From: Burkholderiales bacterium
Lineage (GTDB): Bacteria > Pseudomonadota > Gammaproteobacteria > Burkholderiales > Burkholderiaceae_C
Length of the DNA: 7,733 bases
Assembly: GCA_005786815.1 (NCBI GenBank)
Contig: SYDB01000137.1
Coordinates: forward strand, 1-7,733
Direction of reading: 5' to 3'
Shown here: piece after piece, positions 5,682 to 7,733 of the stretch
Numbering within the stretch: position 1 is the stretch's first letter
Layout of the letters: every line of letters starts with the position of its first letter
Program-made: the position numbers and the translations under genes
Notes under the pieces: model-generated
Database searches by the model: none
Told to the model about the DNA's origin: nothing
What the model saw: the letters and a program-made list of their open reading frames with translations, nothing else

Positions 5682-6396
5682 GCGGTATTCTCGCCTACAC
5701 ATGCACCCACTTTCACACATCCAAGCGATTACCCTAGACCTTGACGACACCCTGTGGCCCGTCGCACCCACCATCGCAGGTGCGGAGCAGGATTTACTTC
5801 ACTGGTTGCTTGCCAACACGCCCAAAACGGCATATCTGACCCAGCAGGCCGAAGTCAAACAAGCCATTCGGCAAAGCGTGGTGGCAAAACACACGACAAA
5901 AGCCCATGACTTGGGCTTTTTGCGCTGCGAAGTGATTCGCGAAAGCATGCGTCAAGCGGGGGATGATCCGCAACTCGCAGACGAGGCTTATTCTGTCTTC
6001 AATGCCGCAAGGCAACGCGTCACGCTCTATGACGGCGTGGCAGAAGCCTTGGCCCGCCTATCAGCCAAATACCGACTCGTCGCCATATCCAATGGCACGG
6101 CAGATGTGTTTGTCACGCCTGCCGCGCCTTACTTTCATGCGGCTTTCAAAGCGCATGAAGTGGGTGTTGCGAAGCCAAACGCAAAAATTTACCAACTAGC
6201 CACTTCGCATTTGGCACTGGACGCCGGACAAGTTTTGCATGTCGGTGACGATGCCCATGCCGACGCTTGGGGTGCCCGCGAAGCGGGCTTTCATTCAGTG
6301 TGGATCAATCCCCAAGGCCATCCGTGGACGCACGACTCGCCACAACCTTGGACAGTGAGGCACTTAACTGAGGTGGCGGACCACTTGCAGGCCTGA
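5680..6396 (+). CDS. HAD-superfamily (subfamily IA) hydrolase, YigB-like phosphatase
   Basis: 238 residues from the ATG at 5680. All four HAD motifs are present: motif I DLDDT with nucleophile D20 and acid D22; motif II with S137 in AISNGT; motif III K165 in GVAKPN; and motif IV VGDDAHAD with D190 and D191. The segment between motifs I and II is a helical cap of the C1 type. The start (ITLDLDDTLWP) and end (HVGDDAHADAWGAREAGF, then VWINP) resemble YigB, which dephosphorylates FMN and a riboflavin pathway intermediate; this substrate is not proven here. Start choice: the ATG at 5680 has AAGGGAGG seven bases upstream, while the ATG at 5701, which fits family N-termini better, has no ribosome binding site. 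The gene is divergent from hemH and its last 33 bases overlap the end of hpnE on the other strand. Confidence 0.87.
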   Translation: MRYSRLHMHPLSHIQAITLDLDDTLWPVAPTIAGAEQDLLHWLLANTPKTAYLTQQAEVKQAIRQSVVAKHTTKAHDLGFLRCEVIRESMRQAGDDPQLADEAYSVFNAARQRVTLYDGVAEALARLSAKYRLVAISNGTADVFVTPAAPYFHAAFKAHEVGVAKPNAKIYQLATSHLALDAGQVLHVGDDAHADAWGAREAGFHSVWINPQGHPWTHDSPQPWTVRHLTEVADHLQA

Positions 6397-7733
6397 GCGA
6401 ACAGCGCCTTCTAAGGTTGCGGGGTAGGGTCCACGCACATAGTCACCACAGGCAAAGATATTTGGAGCGACTAACACGTCGGGTTTGACGCCGACATGGT
6501 GGGGCCCTTCAAAGGTATTGGCTAAACACGCAAACGTTGCGCGTTTTTCAACCACGGTTTGAACAACGCTGAGCTGTTTTAAGCCAAGTTGCTCGGCCAC
6601 TTGTTGTTGTACTTGCACTGAGATTTGTTCGCGCTCCCCTTCTGACGCACTGACCACCGCTGCGAGTAAACCAGGTTGCTGGCATAGCGCACTTCGGTCG
6701 AATACAAATTGCGCGGGCGCGTTTGGTTTCATTTGTAAGGCAACCATCGGCCTATCCAAACCAATAAACCCAGCTTCGTGGCATTGCAAATAGACCGTGG
6801 CAATAGCAGTATGCGAAAGCGCTTGGGCCTGGGCTGACCAAGCGGGCGCGAACCTCTGCGTTAAGCGGGCTGCTTCCCAAGCTGGACAAGCTATGACCAA
6901 AACCCTTTCAGTAGTTGCTCCTGTTGTAGTAATTTTCTTGTCTAGTTCATCTGTATCTTGGCTAATGCTTGTTTGTAAAAATTTTGTCGTTGGACCACCA
7001 TCAGATTCGTCAAGCCATTGCGCCAAATCATCTTGCGTAAATCGGCTACCTAAATGCACCTGCGCACCTCGCTGGCGCAACCATTCCAGACAAGCTTGCG
7101 GAAACAGCGCCCCCAAATCGGTCTTGGGTATTAGCAAATCAGAAGAGCCCACCCCACTCAACATTGCGTCATGCACTACCCGCAAAAATACTGCGGCACT
7201 GGCACTTTGCAAAGGCATGTTGAGAGCAGACAGACACAGCGGTTCTATCAGTCCTTGCACTACGTTTGGTGTGAGTTGTGAAGCCTCACACAGTTGATGA
7301 ACTGACCATGTTGTATTGCAGGTGAAGCCGGTAACTTGCCAACGCCAGCCAGCCTGCATCAAGCGCCATTTGTCGTCGGCGCTCCAGCCTTTCGCAAAAA
7401 CGACTCCCACCAATAGTTTCCAAGACGCATCACAAGTCCCCAACAAAGAATTTGTCCAAGAAACAGTTAAATCAGATGCAGATAAATAAGTGGGCAAAGG
7501 AGTGGGCAAAGAAGCAGGCAGAGAGTCATTCGCATACCTACCTAAAAAGCCAGTAGGTAACTTAAATCCCAAACCATCAGCAGTTCGCAAATCCAAGGGT
7601 AAACGCAGGAGTACATCATCCGGATTCACGCCAACAGTGCGCATCAACTGAAGTGTCTCTCGGTAAACCCCCAACAAAATGTGCTGCCCATTATCAAGTG
7701 GCACGCCAGCAAAGCTTTGATCCAAACTACGTG
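6364..7733 (-). CDS. hpnE: hydroxysqualene dehydroxylase HpnE, 5' end missing
   Basis: Flavin-dependent oxidoreductase of the amine oxidase/phytoene desaturase fold. About 456 codons are visible. The N-terminal FAD-binding Rossmann motif lies beyond the right edge, so the gene is incomplete in this window. Characteristic HpnE features are LDNGQHILLGVYRETL near the visible start, EPLCLSALNMP in the middle, and the C-terminal FAD-contact motif ACGDYVRGPYPATLEGAVRSG. HpnE reduces hydroxysqualene to squalene after HpnC and HpnD, feeding hopanoid or other triterpenoid synthesis. Relative to the family there seems to be an extra polar segment (6907-7020). The first methionine-like start within the window (TTG at 7725) is not the true start because the frame continues to the edge. 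It is convergent with the HAD gene; HpnC/HpnD may lie to the right (inference). Confidence 0.88.
   Translation of the reverse strand, partial: RSLDQSFAGVPLDNGQHILLGVYRETLQLMRTVGVNPDDVLLRLPLDLRTADGLGFKLPTGFLGRYANDSLPASLPTPLPTYLSASDLTVSWTNSLLGTCDASWKLLVGVVFAKGWSADDKWRLMQAGWRWQVTGFTCNTTWSVHQLCEASQLTPNVVQGLIEPLCLSALNMPLQSASAAVFLRVVHDAMLSGVGSSDLLIPKTDLGALFPQACLEWLRQRGAQVHLGSRFTQDDLAQWLDESDGGPTTKFLQTSISQDTDELDKKITTTGATTERVLVIACPAWEAARLTQRFAPAWSAQAQALSHTAIATVYLQCHEAGFIGLDRPMVALQMKPNAPAQFVFDRSALCQQPGLLAAVVSASEGEREQISVQVQQQVAEQLGLKQLSVVQTVVEKRATFACLANTFEGPHHVGVKPDVLVAPNIFACGDYVRGPYPATLEGAVRSGLQVVRHLS

Noticed and set aside
5682..5774. Longer hemH start giving 395 residues
   Set aside because: The extra 31 residues are basic and Cys/Arg-rich, unlike ferrochelatases, and overlap the HAD gene.
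6797..7297. 166-codon plus-strand frame opposite hpnE
   Set aside because: The antisense strand clearly encodes HpnE, and this product is Cys/Ser-rich without a recognisable domain.
1..7733. CRISPR arrays, insertion sequences, tRNA genes or prophage remnants
   Set aside because: I saw no regularly spaced repeats, terminal inverted repeats with a transposase, cloverleaf sequence or phage genes.

Overview
The window looks like a chromosomal segment of a betaproteobacterium of the order Burkholderiales, probably Comamonadaceae-like. This is inferred from the protein style of ferrochelatase, HpnE, LtnD and OtnK and from the moderate base composition; no rRNA or marker gene is present to fix the taxon. 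Genes are tightly packed, with one real intergenic gap (1399-1787). No tRNA, rRNA, insertion sequence, phage gene or CRISPR array was seen.

Left block (1-1398, minus strand): a catabolic operon for C4 sugar acids. ltnD (L-threonate dehydrogenase) is followed without any gap by otnK (3-oxo-tetronate kinase), which runs off the left edge. Together they would oxidise L-threonate and phosphorylate the resulting keto acid on the way to dihydroxyacetone phosphate.

Intergenic gap (1399-1787): this divergent region is richer in signals than its neighbours. It holds a near-palindrome with a perfect TTGACA, a series of hairpins ending in a stem-loop plus nine T's (a possible small RNA with its own terminator), and an exact -24/-12 sigma-54 type element just upstream of the next gene.

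Central block (1788-4529, plus strand): four genes in a compact unit, namely a bactofilin, a membrane-anchored M23/LytM peptidoglycan endopeptidase with its zinc ligands intact, a second bactofilin whose start overlaps the peptidase gene, and a RodZ-like protein with an N-terminal helix-turn-helix, one transmembrane segment and a Pro/Ala/Ser-rich tail. The simplest reading is a cell-shape or localised wall-remodelling module: cytoplasmic bactofilin polymers position a periplasmic cell-wall hydrolase, with the RodZ-like protein as an extra membrane partner. This is the most interesting part of the window.

Right block (4587-7733): hemH (ferrochelatase, last step of protoheme synthesis, minus strand), a HAD-family phosphatase resembling YigB (plus strand) that is divergent from hemH with overlapping start codons, and the 3'-terminal three quarters or more of hpnE (hydroxysqualene dehydroxylase, minus strand), which converges on and overlaps the HAD gene by 33 bases and runs off the right edge.
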